NCBI RefSeq assembly: GCF_026151205.1
Contig: NC_087081.1
Location: 5,697,246 to 5,761,245 of the forward strand
DNA: 64,000 nucleotides
Direction of reading: 5' to 3'
DNA from: Bolinopsis microptera
Taxonomy: Eukaryota; Ctenophora; Tentaculata; Lobata; Bolinopsidae
The notes under the pieces were generated by a model. That model saw nothing but the letters and a program-made list of their open reading frames with translations, did not search any database and was not told the origin of the DNA. The position numbers were made by a program, and so were the translations under genes. Below are positions 11,151 through 25,039 of the stretch, piece after piece (positions within the stretch are counted from its first letter, which is position 1; each line of letters opens with the position of its first letter).

Positions 11151-12737
11151 TGTGCCGGGCAAGGGTATTTGTTACTGAATATGGATCCTTCATAGTATCA
11201 TCTCCACAGTACATTTAATCCCGGCATCTAGCAGGCATCTATCCCGGCATCTATCCCGGCATCGAACAGGGATGATATACCCAGAGTCAGGCAAAGCATC
11301 TTCATTCTTTATGTTATCTTCTCGTGGGCCACCAGGTCCAGCCTCTCTTTTTTTCAATAGGAGAAAAGGATCCTGATCAAAGATAAGGCTATCTCTGATT
11401 CTCTTTCAAACCCATAACATCAACCAACACTGCTACTGCAGGGAAGATCAAGAGTCAGCAGACTAAAGATCGATGATATAAGTTTTTAGCACCTGGTAAT
11501 TGAACGTTCAATTGTATATCTATAAATTAACTCCATTGCTAGTTTATTGCTCCGAATTCAGTTAATTAACCAGCACATATTTTAATTCTGTAACGTGTAA
11601 ATTGTGTTAAGTCGTCTGTCCACTTTCTAGGTTGGTTTCTTTGCAACATATTATACTGCTATCCGGGTAGATTTAAAACGTCGCACAATGAATATTGAGG
11701 AAACTTTAAAGAGTCTTTACATTCGAGAAGACAGGCTCATATCTCCCGAACGGTGTTTATTCTTTCAAAACTTCTCTTCTTTCAGCTCATGTCAGTGAAG
11801 CCCAGGTAAGAATTTTTGGGTTCATATTGACATCGTGCGGTACATACTGATAAAGTGCTATATAACAAAGCCTACAACCTCTACTAACATCTACAAGCGG
11901 AGTGTTTAAGAGTTAAATATTATTATAATATGGAGACCACTGCTTCAAGCATAATCTAATAGCTGAGTTATGAGTTATATGTAACAAATATAAGTTGTAT
12001 TTGTGGCGACGCTAGACATATCAGTAATACAGGACACAGCTGCACGATAACGTGATCTTTAACATGTTAAAAATCAAATAAAGTTTCCCTTTTAACAAGA
12101 ATTTCGCCGCGGTTACACCACGCACGATTAATTTTCCCTGCTTAAACCGTTAATATTTGCGATGAAAAGTTAAATTTTATTGATTCATAAAGATGAGATT
12201 TTTTATTATTTTGTTCGTTACAAGTTGCAATATTTTTGTGATTTGTAATTGCGCGCGTGTATGGTGTAGGATTTAATGAAATATTTAATACGCCGCGCAC
12301 AAATTTTGGGCTAATTTAATTTGAACAGCATCGTTTGACAATTGAAATTCGCGTTGGATAAAGTACTGCGTGATAAATTACACTGTCTAGTGTCTCTGCG
12401 AATAAACGTAACATTTCGGACAAACAAATAACAATCAAATAAGAAATAGGTACTATAATTACTACTTAATAGAAATCAAATAGAAAACAACAATTTTATT
12501 TAGTATCAACTAAAGCAAACAAAAATTATCATATATATACAGCTACCACGAACTTTAGACCAGATAATAATTAGGGAACTTAGTATCAACTTAAGGTATG
12601 CCGCTAAGGTTCACTTATACTTCTAAATATTTCCAGACTAACTACGAACCAATGTATTCCAGGGAATTCGTGCGAATTAACTATGTATAAATGTGGGAGT
12701 AAAGGAGTTGTGACCGATTTTTTTACGAAAGTTTGTA
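11151..12737. other. 3' flank of the Helitron gene, terminus not found
   Basis: No other gene seen. The Helitron 3' end (a hairpin followed by CTRR on the minus strand) should lie here or further left, but I could not fix one with confidence. Confidence 0.4.
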
Positions 12738-15700
12738 CTATTCGTTCAAAGTACCAGGAGGAAGACCTATTCCAGCATACCTGTCTGCCTCCGGGGTTAA
12801 TTCGGCGAAATTTTCATTGTAAATGGTTTCGGAATAGAATTTAACTAATTTACAACATTCATCGTTGGTAAGAAAAAGTGGTAACGGATCAACTTGCATA
12901 AAAAAGCGAGAGTTAGGGTCTATGGTTCGTTTTTCCAGGTGTCCGTTGGCCATTTCGCACATTAGACTTTGCAAATCATTGGCTGACGTAGTGCTATAAC
13001 AGCAATCGTTGACGTTCACTGTAAACCAATCATGGAGCTGGGTGTAATCACAGTGAGCCAGCTTTGCAAGAACTCTAGCACTGTTGTAGCCGCAGGAATT
13101 TCCTTCCTGGGCGGAAGACAGTGTTGTTGAAACTTGAAAACCTAGATCATTTAAAGTTTCGGCGAAATATCTGGCTTTGGGACTATCCATGAAATCAATC
13201 ACCCGAGCTCTTCCAATGCAGTTATTTTGAAACATTTCACTATCAAGTGTCTGTGTAGGAGATGTATGGTTATGAACATAATTACTGAGATTTTGTGACA
13301 GGAATTTTGGTAGTTGTGGGGAAGTGTTAGAGTTGGAACATGGAGGATCCTTGTTATTGTTGATAGGGGATTGCGAAGATTCAATCTGACTCGGTACGAA
13401 TGATTTAGGATTAGCAAAAGCATGATACTTAGATAGCGTCCTAAGTCGCACATATTCAGACACAATATCAGACGATGTTCTGATTTCTTTCGGATTAAAT
13501 GCCAAGAAATAAAGACCGTTGGACGATGTTAGGCGGCTTATTGCAGTGTATGCTTGACCACCCCTCCAATTCCAACGTTTAGTGCCGGGTGGCACATCGA
13601 GGTAAATGTATGCCTCATTAAGTGACAGGCCTTGTACCTTATGTACAGTGCATGCCCAGCTTAGTTGAAGAGGAAGCTGGTATCGCTTCACCCAAACACT
13701 TTTATTACGGTGAGATGTAAATTCTTTTTCCAGAGGGGCTATAGGAACACACTCATGTAAAGGACACTGTGCTGAACATTTCGACGAACATTTGTGTTTG
13801 ACACTATTTCCTACTTCAGGCACATCAAATTTAACCCATACTGTTGGAAATTCTGAGGAATTTGAAAAATCAATATGTTTTATCGTACCACAAACTCCAT
13901 TTACAATTTTATCAACGGTGTCTATATTGACCCTAATCATTACTCGTGCTCCTAAACAAATGCCAAGGGTTTCTGGCAACCCACAGGTATCATTTAGAGA
14001 ATTCGACATATAATCTTTTATATCTCTAACATGATCTACTTTTGAGTTGGAAAACTTATCACGAGATTTAACGGTGTACATTTTAGTGTGGGATGATAGT
14101 AGCTTAATGCACTTTTGGTTATGGTCATCACACATACGGTTTGTTGGAAATATGCACATAGCTTGAGCCAGAGTCTCAATGGGAAGATCGCCCTGCACAA
14201 CTTTTGATTGAAGGAAATCAGTGTCAGCGGGGGTATGTTCGCCAAGTCGCAGACGATGACACAATTCCGTGAAGGGTTTGTCATTCTTAGATCTTACAAT
14301 TTCTGTTAGTTCATGAAATTTGACTTTATCTTTCCAGATATCTGTGCCTAATGAGGCGATTCCTCTAATTTTATGGACCATTGCTTGCATGACAGGTGGA
14401 ATCTGAAACAAATCTCCCACAAACAAAATATTTCTATTTCCAAAGAGAACTCCGTCGTTAGGAGAGTGTCCAAATATCTGATTCAACCTGGTATTCATTT
14501 GAATGAGATTGGTGTCTCCCAACATGGATACTTCATCTACAATGATGTACTCAACATATTTATAGAAATTGTATAAAGTTTGTCGCTTGGGTTCAGCTAA
14601 TGGCTTTATGCTAAAGAAGCCTTTGCGTTGAGTGTCGAATTGCAGTAGAGTGTGAATTGTCTGGCCATTTATCAAAATTGCTGCAACTCCTGTACTTGCA
14701 CCAGCGACAACTCTAGTATGTAATTTGGAGTCTTTAAATTTGCTGTTAATAATGTGCCTAATACAATTAATTACATAACTTTTACCAACACCTCCAGCTC
14801 CACTGAGGAACATGAGCAGCTGAGCGGGAGTTTGTGAGTCAGCCACAGCAGAAGCATGCTGGTCAATCATGTCAGCAAACTCCCGCTGAGCAGTGTTAAG
14901 AGACGACACCATAGTAGCTAGAGCCTCAGCTGAAATGGTTGGTTCTACATATTCAAATTTACAATTAGAGCGGCGCTCCACATTCTCTTGTGCAGGTTGA
15001 ATTCCATCAGGTGGGTAAGCCATAGCATGCTCTGAAGGAGGAGGCTGAGAGTTTTTTTGCGGTTCAGATTTTCTACTATTTATTTCGTCATGTGCCCGTT
15101 TTAACATTTCTTCCATTCTTTCACTCGAAATTTTGCCGTAGTTCATCATGTTAGCCTTGATAATGTCAATACAGTCATGAAATTTATGCATAGTGTTTTT
15201 AGAAGGACCTAGTATATCAGCCTCTGAACGCCATGGGTGGAATTGACATATTTTACTGTAATAAAATTTGTGAGGTTCATTCTTGGAAGAGTACGAATGT
15301 GAGCGAACAATTACAGGAAGGTCTCGCAGTATTATATTACCCAATCCATTTTTTAGAGCAAAAGTCTTACTTGCTTGGCGAGGGCCTGGACGACCATACA
15401 GGGGTTTATACTTAGAAGCAAATTCTGCGAAGCAAATGTTTTCAAGGTCATCAGGCCTGTTTTGATAACGCTCACGGAGACCTTTCATGAAAATATCAGT
15501 GCTATCATCAGGCAAAGCATCCAACTGTACTTTAGGTTTTAAAATTGAATGTTGATCCTCTAGTGGACCACATGGAATATAAATTACTTGTGGACTAAAG
15601 TAAGTCATGCCAATAGATGGAAGAGCACGGTATATTGCCTCCTGGATACTAATTTCTCTGACATTCTGCCAAGAGAAAGCAAGTTTCCTCATAGTCTCAC

Positions 15701-18700
15701 GTGAGCCAGCGTTAAAAGGCATGCTGCTACTTTCCTGAACGTTTTTTAAAGCATCAAGTGCAGCCTTTTCTTGCTTAGTGGCATAGCTGACTAGATACAT
15801 TAGGGCACTGTAAGCATCACCACAGTATTGAATGTCCATATTAGACCTGACCGCTCGTAGTATAACCTCATTATAAGTGTTGACGTTCTCGTCACCTACA
15901 TCCCTTTTATAAATGATAACAGGGCGCTTCTTACCATTGGGATCGATGATAATCACTGTCTCAGTAGAAGGTTCCTTCGGATAGTTAAATCTACACTTAC
16001 ATGTGTCAGAACCTGATGTCTTGGAACCAGAACACGTTTTGGTGTGTTTATGAGTTTGAAGCATCACTAATTTTGCGAGTTCCGGGTCTTCATCGGGTAA
16101 CGGTCGTTTGGTAGTAATATACCTATCAATAAACGCACAAATGGTAGCGATATCGTCTACACCAATTTCAGGAGCATTCAAAATTTTGAGGAGCATATGT
16201 AAATGAGGAGAACCTCGACCCTGAAACTCATCACGACCAGCTCTAGCTTCACATTCACCGAGCACCTTTTCCTTCATAATAAGCTGATTTATTATAGCTG
16301 TAGCAAAACGTTTGAACATACGCACAGCAGTAACTGGGTCGGACCGTAATACTTCATGTTTATCATACCAACTTAGGTTTTCTAGATACTCCATGGAAAC
16401 TGGCTGACCCCTAGCTTGCATAATAGCGGGAATAGAGTATATCAAATCATTAAAAGAAACAGTAAGGAAAAAAGTGAATGCACCTAATTGGCTGACCATG
16501 GCCAATGCATCTGTCTTCACAGCTTGCCAATAAGCAGGAGAACCTTTCATAGTTTTCATGAATTTATACAACTCGATTGAGCTGTGAAGAGATGGATTGC
16601 CATTTGTAAGATCTCGGAGATATCTGGCATTAACTGGGTTACCAGCTACATCGCGCTTGGTCCCTTTACGCAAATGAGTGGATATATTACTATGTAGCTG
16701 CTCTTTTTCTACTAGGCACTGTAGGAAGAAAATGTATTCTGGATTAGAAGCAAAGCGACGATCGGCGTTAAAGAGCCTATGTTCAGCATATTTTTTCATT
16801 GTCAACTTATTGGGACGAACATCATTAAAATGACCCTTACCGAGCGGAAACAATTGTGGAAAACCGTAAACCTCAGCGTTTTTGTCTTGAAGAAGAGGGA
16901 TAGGTTTGTTACCTTGGCCAGGCGCATAATGTACAATTAAATCTGCTATATCAGGATTTTCTTGTTGAACACATGACTGGAAAGGCATATCAGATGGCCC
17001 CATTGTCGATTTAGCAGTATTTTGAGCTTTTTCAAATTCCTGCAATTTTGGGTCGTTTGGAAAATAAATTTTAAAGAAGTCCTCGTGATTGGGATAATTT
17101 TCTTCAAACCACTCATCGTTAAAAACAATGTCTTTAAAATAGGGATTATTTTCTTTTAACCAAATGAGAGCTTTAGTTAATTTGTCTGGATTCACGTAGT
17201 CATCCATGACAACAGACTTGTGTTTTATATCACGTTTTAATTTGACGGGAATTATTCCTGACTGTCCTAAGTTACGTGGTAAAGTTAAGCATGCTTCCTG
17301 AGGATCTGCTGGTACATTTATAACGGGTCCTGCTACTGCTTTCTGACCACCTGCAGGTAATGACCTAATTTTCATGAATTCAAGTCTTGGCGAAATAAGT
17401 TTGGCTTCTATATCGTTGCACTTGAGGCTGTCGGGCAAGGATCCAACTTCTAAATTATTTTTCATAGAGATATATGACATTTTGCCCTTTTTTTTAGCCG
17501 CAGAACATATGTCACAAATGTAATTGGTGGAATTAACTTTACCGCTTTTGGATGATATTTTATCTGAAAAGTACAGCTTATTACAGTCCTGGCATTTTAA
17601 GTCCGGATATATTTCTAGGTGTTCCCGAAAGGTATTGATGATTCGCTTGTCTTCTTCGGATAGAGCGGTAGTTCGAACAGGAGAATTAGGAACATCATAA
17701 AAGTCTTCTGACATAAAATCATCAGAACAACCGAGTGGACCCAAGATTTCAGTTTGGAACAGATCCTGGCAGTTTTGTATGAAATCATAGTTGTCTTGCT
17801 CCCTCTTCATTTTTTTCAGGTCGTTTTTTTGCTTTGTATACTCCTTTTTCTGGTCTGTACTAAGGTTGCTATTCCATCTATGATATCGGGTTTTTGATTC
17901 TGCTAATCTCTGCTTCCTCTTTTCGCCGCTAATGGATTCCCGGGCCCGGTATTCTTTTTTTTGTTTGTTAGATGCCTCACGCTGCTGGTCGGTTTGTTCA
18001 TTCCGATGCTTGGATTTATTAAGAACTTTATACTCCGATCTAGTGAGGTCATCATCTACGATTTTAATATTTCGGCCACCACCATGCAGAGGATGAGAAA
18101 GTTGCTTGTTCACTCTCTGCATGTAACTTATTACGAATAAGTTTGTTATTTCATCTACGGGCGCCAATGGAGTTGATGAAGTTGGTATCAATGAAGCCTT
18201 CTTAGGGGCCTGAAACGATATGGTAATATTGCTGTTTGGAGGAGGAGGAGGAGGAGGGACGGGATGCTGAGCAAATCGGTTCCCACAGTTTGGAATCGGT
18301 ACTACTGTGTTGGATGGCCTAGACCGGTTACCTTTACGGAGGATTGTTCTATATTTGACCTTGGTTGATGAGGGATCATACACCATAACATTACATGAGC
18401 GGTGTATGATGTTTCTTCTTCGGCAGCGCCTTACAACAGGCTTCTTCATTGGCGATAAGGTCTGGTTGGCAGTATTCTGTACTGGTCTCTGTATTGTGTC
18501 AGATACTGCGTCAGAAGATCGATTCACAGGGGTGCACGCTACTTCATGAGGATGAAGCAACTTCACTTTTGGAGCAGAGAGTAGGGCCCCTCTGTAGTTA
18601 AGAGCAGAGAAGGTAGGGGTGAGGGGTGAGCTGCTGAAGAGAGGAGGAAAATGATGGACATCAGTGAGCTGTGGAGGACTGCTGGGGACAAACAGGATAC

Positions 18701-19773
18701 GAGGGGGCTGCTGAAACACCTGATTAAGGGAACCTGTCACACCAACAGGTGATGTAGGAGTTGGGTGGAGGGGAGTTGAGGCTGGTGTGGGTTCCGGTTT
18801 AGGCACAGTCTGTGGATTCAAGTTTAGCTTGCCGTATTGGACAAAATTTTGAAATGCAACTATAGAATCCATCACAACTTTAATTCCTGAGTAACTTGGA
18901 TGGAGTCCATCAGCCAGGAATAATTTATTCCTGGGGTTACCCTTTGCGTCTATAAATTCATCATGGCTAAGGGAGCACCTTACTCCCCAATCAATACAGG
19001 CCGACAATAACACCTCGTTAAACGCATCTACACATTTGTTGGGTGCTATTTCCCACAAGGGTACATCTCTCGTCCACTCGCATAGACGGGGTAATATGTC
19101 CATTACTACTAATGTAGTCTTAGGAAGCGATAGATTTAGAAAGTGCAGCAACTTTCTGTACGATTGGTGTACCGTTTCCTCCACCTCCAGCTGCCCTATG
19201 TTATTGGTGCCGAGGAATACCGCAGCAACATCATAATCTTTATATTGCTGAAGTAAACTTGTATGAAGTTATTTTCACAGAAAGGAAGATGTCAGGACAA
19301 CAAAAAAGTGTTACCCCTTAATATAGCTCGATATTGCAATGGTGGTGAAAACAAACTTTGTATTATATAGTTTATTTATTGTAAGCTAGGATATCATGAA
19401 TATTTGTTAAGTAATTTATTATATGTATATAAACACTACCAATAACCACGAAAACTTGTGTAAGAAATGAAACCTGCAAAACAGCTGGGTCGTCCTGAAG
19501 GATCGCTAGTACTTGCTCAATTCTTTTCCCAGGATATGAGAGGTAGCTAAACTTCTTGAATTGCTCGTTTGCATTGGAGTGGGTCGAAAACCGGCGCACC
19601 ATAGAATCCCCGATGATGAGAAGCTGATGATGAATGAGTGATAATGCATGAATGTTGAAGCTAACTAATTGTGAGTGAAAATTGTGAGTAAAAGTATCAA
19701 ACAGAGATAGAAAGATTAAAAACATTATGGGCTTACATACCTTCACATTTGAATGTTTCGCATTCATGATCAT
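12738..19773 (-). CDS. Helitron transposase (SGNH + Rep + PIF1-like helicase)
   Basis: Rolling-circle transposase of a Helitron, about 2230 aa, intact. Three exons in phase 0: 19773-19741 (ATG; donor GTATGTAAG), 19623-19474 (acceptor ATCATCAG; donor GTTTCA), 19247-12738 (acceptor ACTTCAG, stop TAG). Joining them completes an N-terminal SGNH hydrolase fold: block I IIGDSM (residues about 14-19), block III GTNN (74-77) and DGLHP (about 174-178, catalytic Asp/His). Then come a low-complexity and poly-Pro linker, a CxxC..CxxC zinc finger and the LPAGGQ Helitron N-terminal region. The HUH Rep motif is GRGSPHLHM (about 1071), with the paired tyrosines in YLVSYATKQ (about 1208). Helicase motifs are GAGGVGKS (about 1540), IIVDEVSMLG (about 1630), VGDLFQIPP, TVHKVQG (about 1927) and AYTAISR. 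The C-terminus holds EGNSCGYNSA (about 2110), like a cysteine-peptidase nucleophile region. No frameshift or stop is seen. The two small 5' exons are inferred from splice signals and phase. Confidence 0.93.
19474..19623 (-). CDS. Helitron exon 2 with SGNH catalytic serine
   Basis: This 150-bp (50-codon) exon of the Helitron gene carries LLIIGDSMVRRF, the nucleophile-Ser block of SGNH/GDSL hydrolases. It is preceded by an acceptor TTCATCATCAG and followed by donor CAG/GTTTCATT, both in phase 0 with their neighbours. Without it the large third exon would start in the middle of the hydrolase fold, just before the GTNN block. Confidence 0.75.
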
Positions 19774-20362
19774 GGTAGTGGAAATTGTGAAAGGTGTGAG
19801 AGCAATTGTTTCGAAACGAATGTATTAGCGATGTAACGTAATTATGGCAATCGGTTACTGTGAAAATATAATACCGCGCAATGCCGGTCCGCGCGAATCA
19901 ACTCAAATTAATCAAGCAAAACGTTGTCAACCACCAAATTTCTGTTGCTATGGCGGTAATTAATTTACACATGGCTGGCGTCGCGCGCAGCATAACAGAC
20001 GCTTCCTATACACTTAATTATAGGGGAGTGGTCTATATTTCGAAGGAGCAGACTTTTGTCGTCACCGCAGGTCCATCGGGATAGCTCATATATCCAAACC
20101 CGATTACTTATTCCCTACGATCTTTTTGCCTTCGGCAAGAGCAGGGAAAAAAATCTATATCACACTGTCTAACGTGAATACACCTCCAGAAAATACAAAA
20201 TAATTTGCAAGACCACGTTTATTGAGAACTTAACCTTTCCATTCACAACAAATAGTGTCCTCCAGTGATGACAACCTCTCAGTGACAACAAACTATCACA
20301 CGTGCCTGTTCAGGGATAACAGATACTTAAGATACCGGTGAGGATAAGTACTGTGAGATATT
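19774..20362. other. Helitron upstream region
   Basis: Expected to contain the Helitron promoter and 5' terminus; neither is pinned down. A small GC hairpin, TTGCC-TTC-GGCAA, lies at about 20127-20139 within an otherwise AT-rich stretch. No other gene is recognised. Confidence 0.35.
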
Positions 20363-20978
20363 TAGAGGAGGTCAGGGTTCCTTTATTTTAGAGGAGGTTA
20401 GGGTTCCTTTATTTTAGAGGAGGTTAGGGTTCCTTTATTTTAGAGGAGGTCAGGGTTCCTTTATTTTAGAGGAGGTCAGGGTTCCTTTATTTTAGAGAGA
20501 GAGAGGGTTCCTTTATTTTAGAGGAGGTCAGGGTTCCTTTATTTTAGAGGAGGTCAGGGTTCCTTTATTTTAGAGGAGGTCAGGGTTCCTTTATTTTAGA
20601 GAGAGAGAGGGTTCCTTTATTTTAGAGGAGGTCGGGGTTCCTTTATTTTAGAGGAGGTCAGGGTTCCTTTATTTTAGAGGAGGTCAGGGTTCCTTTATTT
20701 TAGAGGAGGTCAGGGTTCCTTTATTTTAGAGGAGGTCAGGGTTCCTTTATTTTAGAGGAGGTCAGGGTTCCTTTATTTTAGAGAGAGAGAGGGTTCCTTT
20801 ATTTTAGAGGAGGTCAGTGTTCCTTTATTTTAGAGGAGGTCAGCGTTCCTTTATTTTAGAGGAGGTCAGGGTTCCTTTATTTTAGAGGAGGTCAGGGTTC
20901 CTTTATTTTAGAGGAGGTCAGGGTTCCTTTATTTTAGAGGAGGTCAGGGTTCCTTTATTTTAGAGAGAGAGAGGGTTT
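20363..20978. repeat. 26-bp minisatellite with AGAGAG variant units
   Basis: About 24 copies of AGGAGGTCAGGGTTCCTTTA plus TTTTAG. Some units replace GAGGAGGTCA with GAGAGAGA and are 2 bp shorter; these variants recur at intervals (near 20495, 20602, 20782 and the right end), which suggests a higher-order pattern. Confidence 0.93.
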
Positions 20979-23900
20979 ACTTATGAGTGTTCATTCATTG
21001 GTTAACACGTTGTTGGTATTGACTACTATCAGCGTTCCTTCATTGGTTAACACGTTGTTGGTATTTACTACTAACTTACGAAGCACTGCCATATCGACAG
21101 CCGGATGTCGCCTTATTTTAAAGTAAGTACTAATTACTAGGCATTACAACGAGAAAGGGGAAGATCATTTCCATTCTCATTAAAGTAGGACGTGATAGTT
21201 TGTTGTCACTTAATAAAAGTTGTCATCACCATTTTGTCATTTTGTGGAGGTTACACTTTAGGACCGACCGTCAGCACTATAACGCTTCCTATAACACATT
21301 GCCTCCCCCAGTATAGTTCTGATCCTGACGAGTCTTTCTGAAGAAGGACACTATTTGCTGTCAATAACAAGCTATCATCACTGGATAACTGGAGGCAGTG
21401 CGTGTTGTATCGAGGAGAATGTGTGATTGTTGAGTACCTAAACGTGGTCTAGTAAATCATTTTTTCATTTCTAGAGGTAGAAATGACCAGATTTGTGTTC
21501 TGAGAGGAAGAGAAGATAATAACTGGATATTATCCAGTATATCAGTATTTACAGTTACAACACATCACTTAACTACTTAACAACACATAGTTTAAAGTTA
21601 TCTCTTATAATAAGTTATTATCTCTTATAAGAAGAGATTACTGGCCAGGACAGGGAGAGGAAGTTTTCATCTAGATAAAGTTATGGATAATGTTCTCTGA
21701 ATTGTAAAAGGGTAGGAAGTAATGGCTCCGGAATCTTATCACGTGTTCCCACATTGAATAATTAAAATAGATTATAATATATAATCTTACGTTTAAGCAA
21801 GTGGTATTGGATGTGACATATCACCAGCTTATTAACAGTGTAATCGAATCTAATTATCGCATTTATCGGCTTCATAACGGGTTTATAATTAATAAAACTT
21901 CCGAATTTGTTACATACCAATGTATAGGATCATACAGTAAATCCAGCCTAATTTCTAACTGGATAAAACGCTATCATTGCCAAACGAGACCTGACTAGAC
22001 TCTACATTAGTCCAGTCATTTATGTACATTTATGGAAATGAACCTGCAAATTTTCAGAAACTTTGGGTCTGTGCAAAGTTTCGTGAGTATCTGAAGATTT
22101 TCAGGTAGATGTCCTTAAATGACTAGACTTTACCTGATGTACAATGTCATTTCAATATAAAACGAGGCCTCCATGTTATAGAGCCAGGGTTTGGAATGGC
22201 TTTTACCCGCTTAAAACGTTTCCATCACGTTACATAAGACTCATTACTGTATTTAATTGAAGCTGTGAAAATAGTTTAGTATGTCAAATATTAATTGTAC
22301 AACGCTTTAAATCTATCTGAACAGCAGATGCAGTATTTATTAGTGTTTTCTGCATTACTGTGCAAAAACACCAGCCTAGAAACTGGATAGACGACTTAAC
22401 GCAATTTACACGTTTATTGTACACAATATGTTATATAGTACGGTCGAAATTTGCACATTATACGCCTTTATTTTTGATAACGTGACGGACTAAAATTTGT
22501 GCAATATCCGGATCAGGACAGTGTTTACTAGTCGCATTGTTAGCAAATGTTCATGTTACAAACTATTGTTGTAATATTTCTGGGGCAAAATTTGTTGTGT
22601 TCCCATTTCTTGCGACAAAGAAAAGATGATTAACTTTTCCTTTTCGCAATAAACGAGAACATTAAAAATAATGCCGCAGAAACATGGACTGAAATTTCAA
22701 ATTCCATAAAATATTATGTCAAACATAATATAGGAATATGACGTAACGATTCACTGATTCACTGAAGTGGAAATTATAATCCATGGTGTAAGCAATTAGC
22801 CAACCAGAAGTCAAAACCAATTATGTGTACAAACACCCAATAAAAAACGAAAGTTGGCCAGCACGAAGTTGGCCAGCCAATGAGAAGCAAGAACGCATGT
22901 CACGTGACATAACACCAGTCAATCAGAGGTTACAATAATAGTCACGTGACGGGTAGTAGTTGATACTTAATTGTTGAGTAATTGGGGTGAGGCTGGGTAT
23001 TGGAGAGAAGCAGTTGGAAGGTAACAGTTAGTCACTGTACATAGTTTTTTACAGTGTGGTAACTAACTGTGCATATCTAGTTCGAGGTCAGTTCTAAAGC
23101 CTGTGTAAGTTGCACGTGTGCTATAAGTTGCACGTGTGCTACAATTAGAGACTGTTTTTTATTAAACGTGCAGTTTCTAAAAATTAGAACTTGAGGGATA
23201 TTTTACAGTGACTGGGAGATACTACCCACTAACAGTAACTGTGGGTTGTAAACTGTATCTGTGTTGTAAAGTCAGTGTAAAACGTGTAAGGATCCTCGTT
23301 TTTTCTCTAAAACTTGACTGGATAGCTAAAATACTCAATAAGATGCCAGCAATATCTCTCCTCTTATATACCAGATATCCTAACCTGTAAATTCAGTGCA
23401 CAAATCCACGGTAATCCTCTTCCCATTCACAACCGCTCTGGTGACGTCACTTCTCTGGTGACGTCACTGCTCTGGTGAGGTCATATCTACGTATCCAGTC
23501 CTGATGATACTGCTCAGTATGGTTTGAGATATTATTATGTAACGGTTCACTGGCTCACTGTGTATGTTTAACAAATTATAACATTATTAAAGTAACCATG
23601 AAGTAAGGTTACAGTTATATCTTCGTCTTTCTACCAGACGTGATAATTTTAAAAGTTGCTTATAAATACTAAATTTAGACATGCATTAAATTTAGAAAAT
23701 GTAAACAAGATGATAATTTTCTAGCGTTGCTGCCAGAATTCTGAACATGTCACCATTGTCACTGCTTCACTCATATTATATGTTACATTATATATATATT
23801 AGTGAATATTATGTAATATCTAGTAAAGCAATAAATATTCTGAAACCACGGTTATTTTCTTTAAATCAGATATTTATTTCCGCGACTGAGTGTCAGATAA

Positions 23901-25037
23901 AAATAGAAGATGGGAAATCTAAACGGTTTCTACCTAACCGGGATTGTGCACGATGTAAGTCGCAGGACGTGTTGTAATAGAAGTTTGAACTGCAGTCTGC
24001 ACAGTGCACACTGCACAGAACACTGCACAATAATGTGCTCAATGAATATTGAATATAACAGATTAGGTGGGACAACGTTTTGCCTCGATAGAATTACATT
24101 AAAGTTAGATTACGATGAGCGAACATAAAATTGAGAAATGAGATTATCTCAGACTACAGATCAATCTCCTCTCTATTATCAGGTCTATTTCTCTATTGTA
24201 CGTGGTGGACTAAATATTAGAGATTAACGTTGAAATGGTTTGCCTGTTCCTTACATACATACTGCTCCTTTATAAACATTGTTCCTTAAATCCTTACATA
24301 CATGTACTGAAATATCACATAACACATGTTATTACTCGAGATAAAATGTATGGCAGGAAAACGGAAAACGATTTCCTCATAACATCATATTGTCTTCATC
24401 AATCAGCGCGGCGGTTGTATTTCAGTACATTTTAAATATTTTTTAAAATATTCTACAAACTGGCTGTATCCAATCTTGCTTGGACTATTGAAGTATGGAT
24501 TGTACTAACATTGAAGTATTGAAGTGTTTTTGGCAGGGTGAGGTGTCCTCTGTCTACAAGTACAAAAGTGATATTATAAAGGAGTATTATAGCATTACAG
24601 TATCACACTGTTATAGTAGGCTGTCACTTGCGTGCTATAGTGAGACTATAAACATATATTTGTTATTTAGCGAAGTGGATAAAGGACTCATTAATTACAC
24701 ATAAATGACAGACTCATTACCGACATATTTCATACCAATTACATTCGAATTATAATGTAAACATTTTTAGCACACGCATGGAATTGAATAAAATTTTAAA
24801 TCAATTATCATAATATAATGGATATTTTTAACTGCGTTGCAGATTTCTTCCTGCAACTCGTCAATTACACCTCCATAACGTGCCCCCCTACGAAACCCTA
24901 CATATTGGACTTGTCAGTGTGAAATATACACTATAATACATGAGCAGACTACCTATCCCTCTAATTACTGCTTGCGAAATGCGACCTTAAGTGAGAGTAT
25001 CTCAGCTCTGACACGAATAAAGTTTGTCTAGTTCCTC
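20979..25037. other. Unassigned DNA with dispersed repeats
   Basis: No exon could be supported. A 35-bp segment containing GTTAACACGTTGTTGGTATT is duplicated (20990-21075). At 22165-22330 there is a segment resembling ones at 38880-39010 and 40370-40480 (see findings). 22850-22960 holds two CCAAT-like boxes and two TCACGTGAC motifs, a possible promoter with no gene found after it. Confidence 0.4.
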
Positions 25038-25039
25038 AC

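Noticed and set aside
13199-18549. Several 60-88-codon frames inside the Helitron gene
   Set aside because: Shadows of the long coding frame in other frames or on the opposite strand.
22850-23160. Promoter with CCAAT boxes and CACGTG sites
   Set aside because: The boxes are real but no gene could be found downstream, so it is kept only as a note in the region entry.
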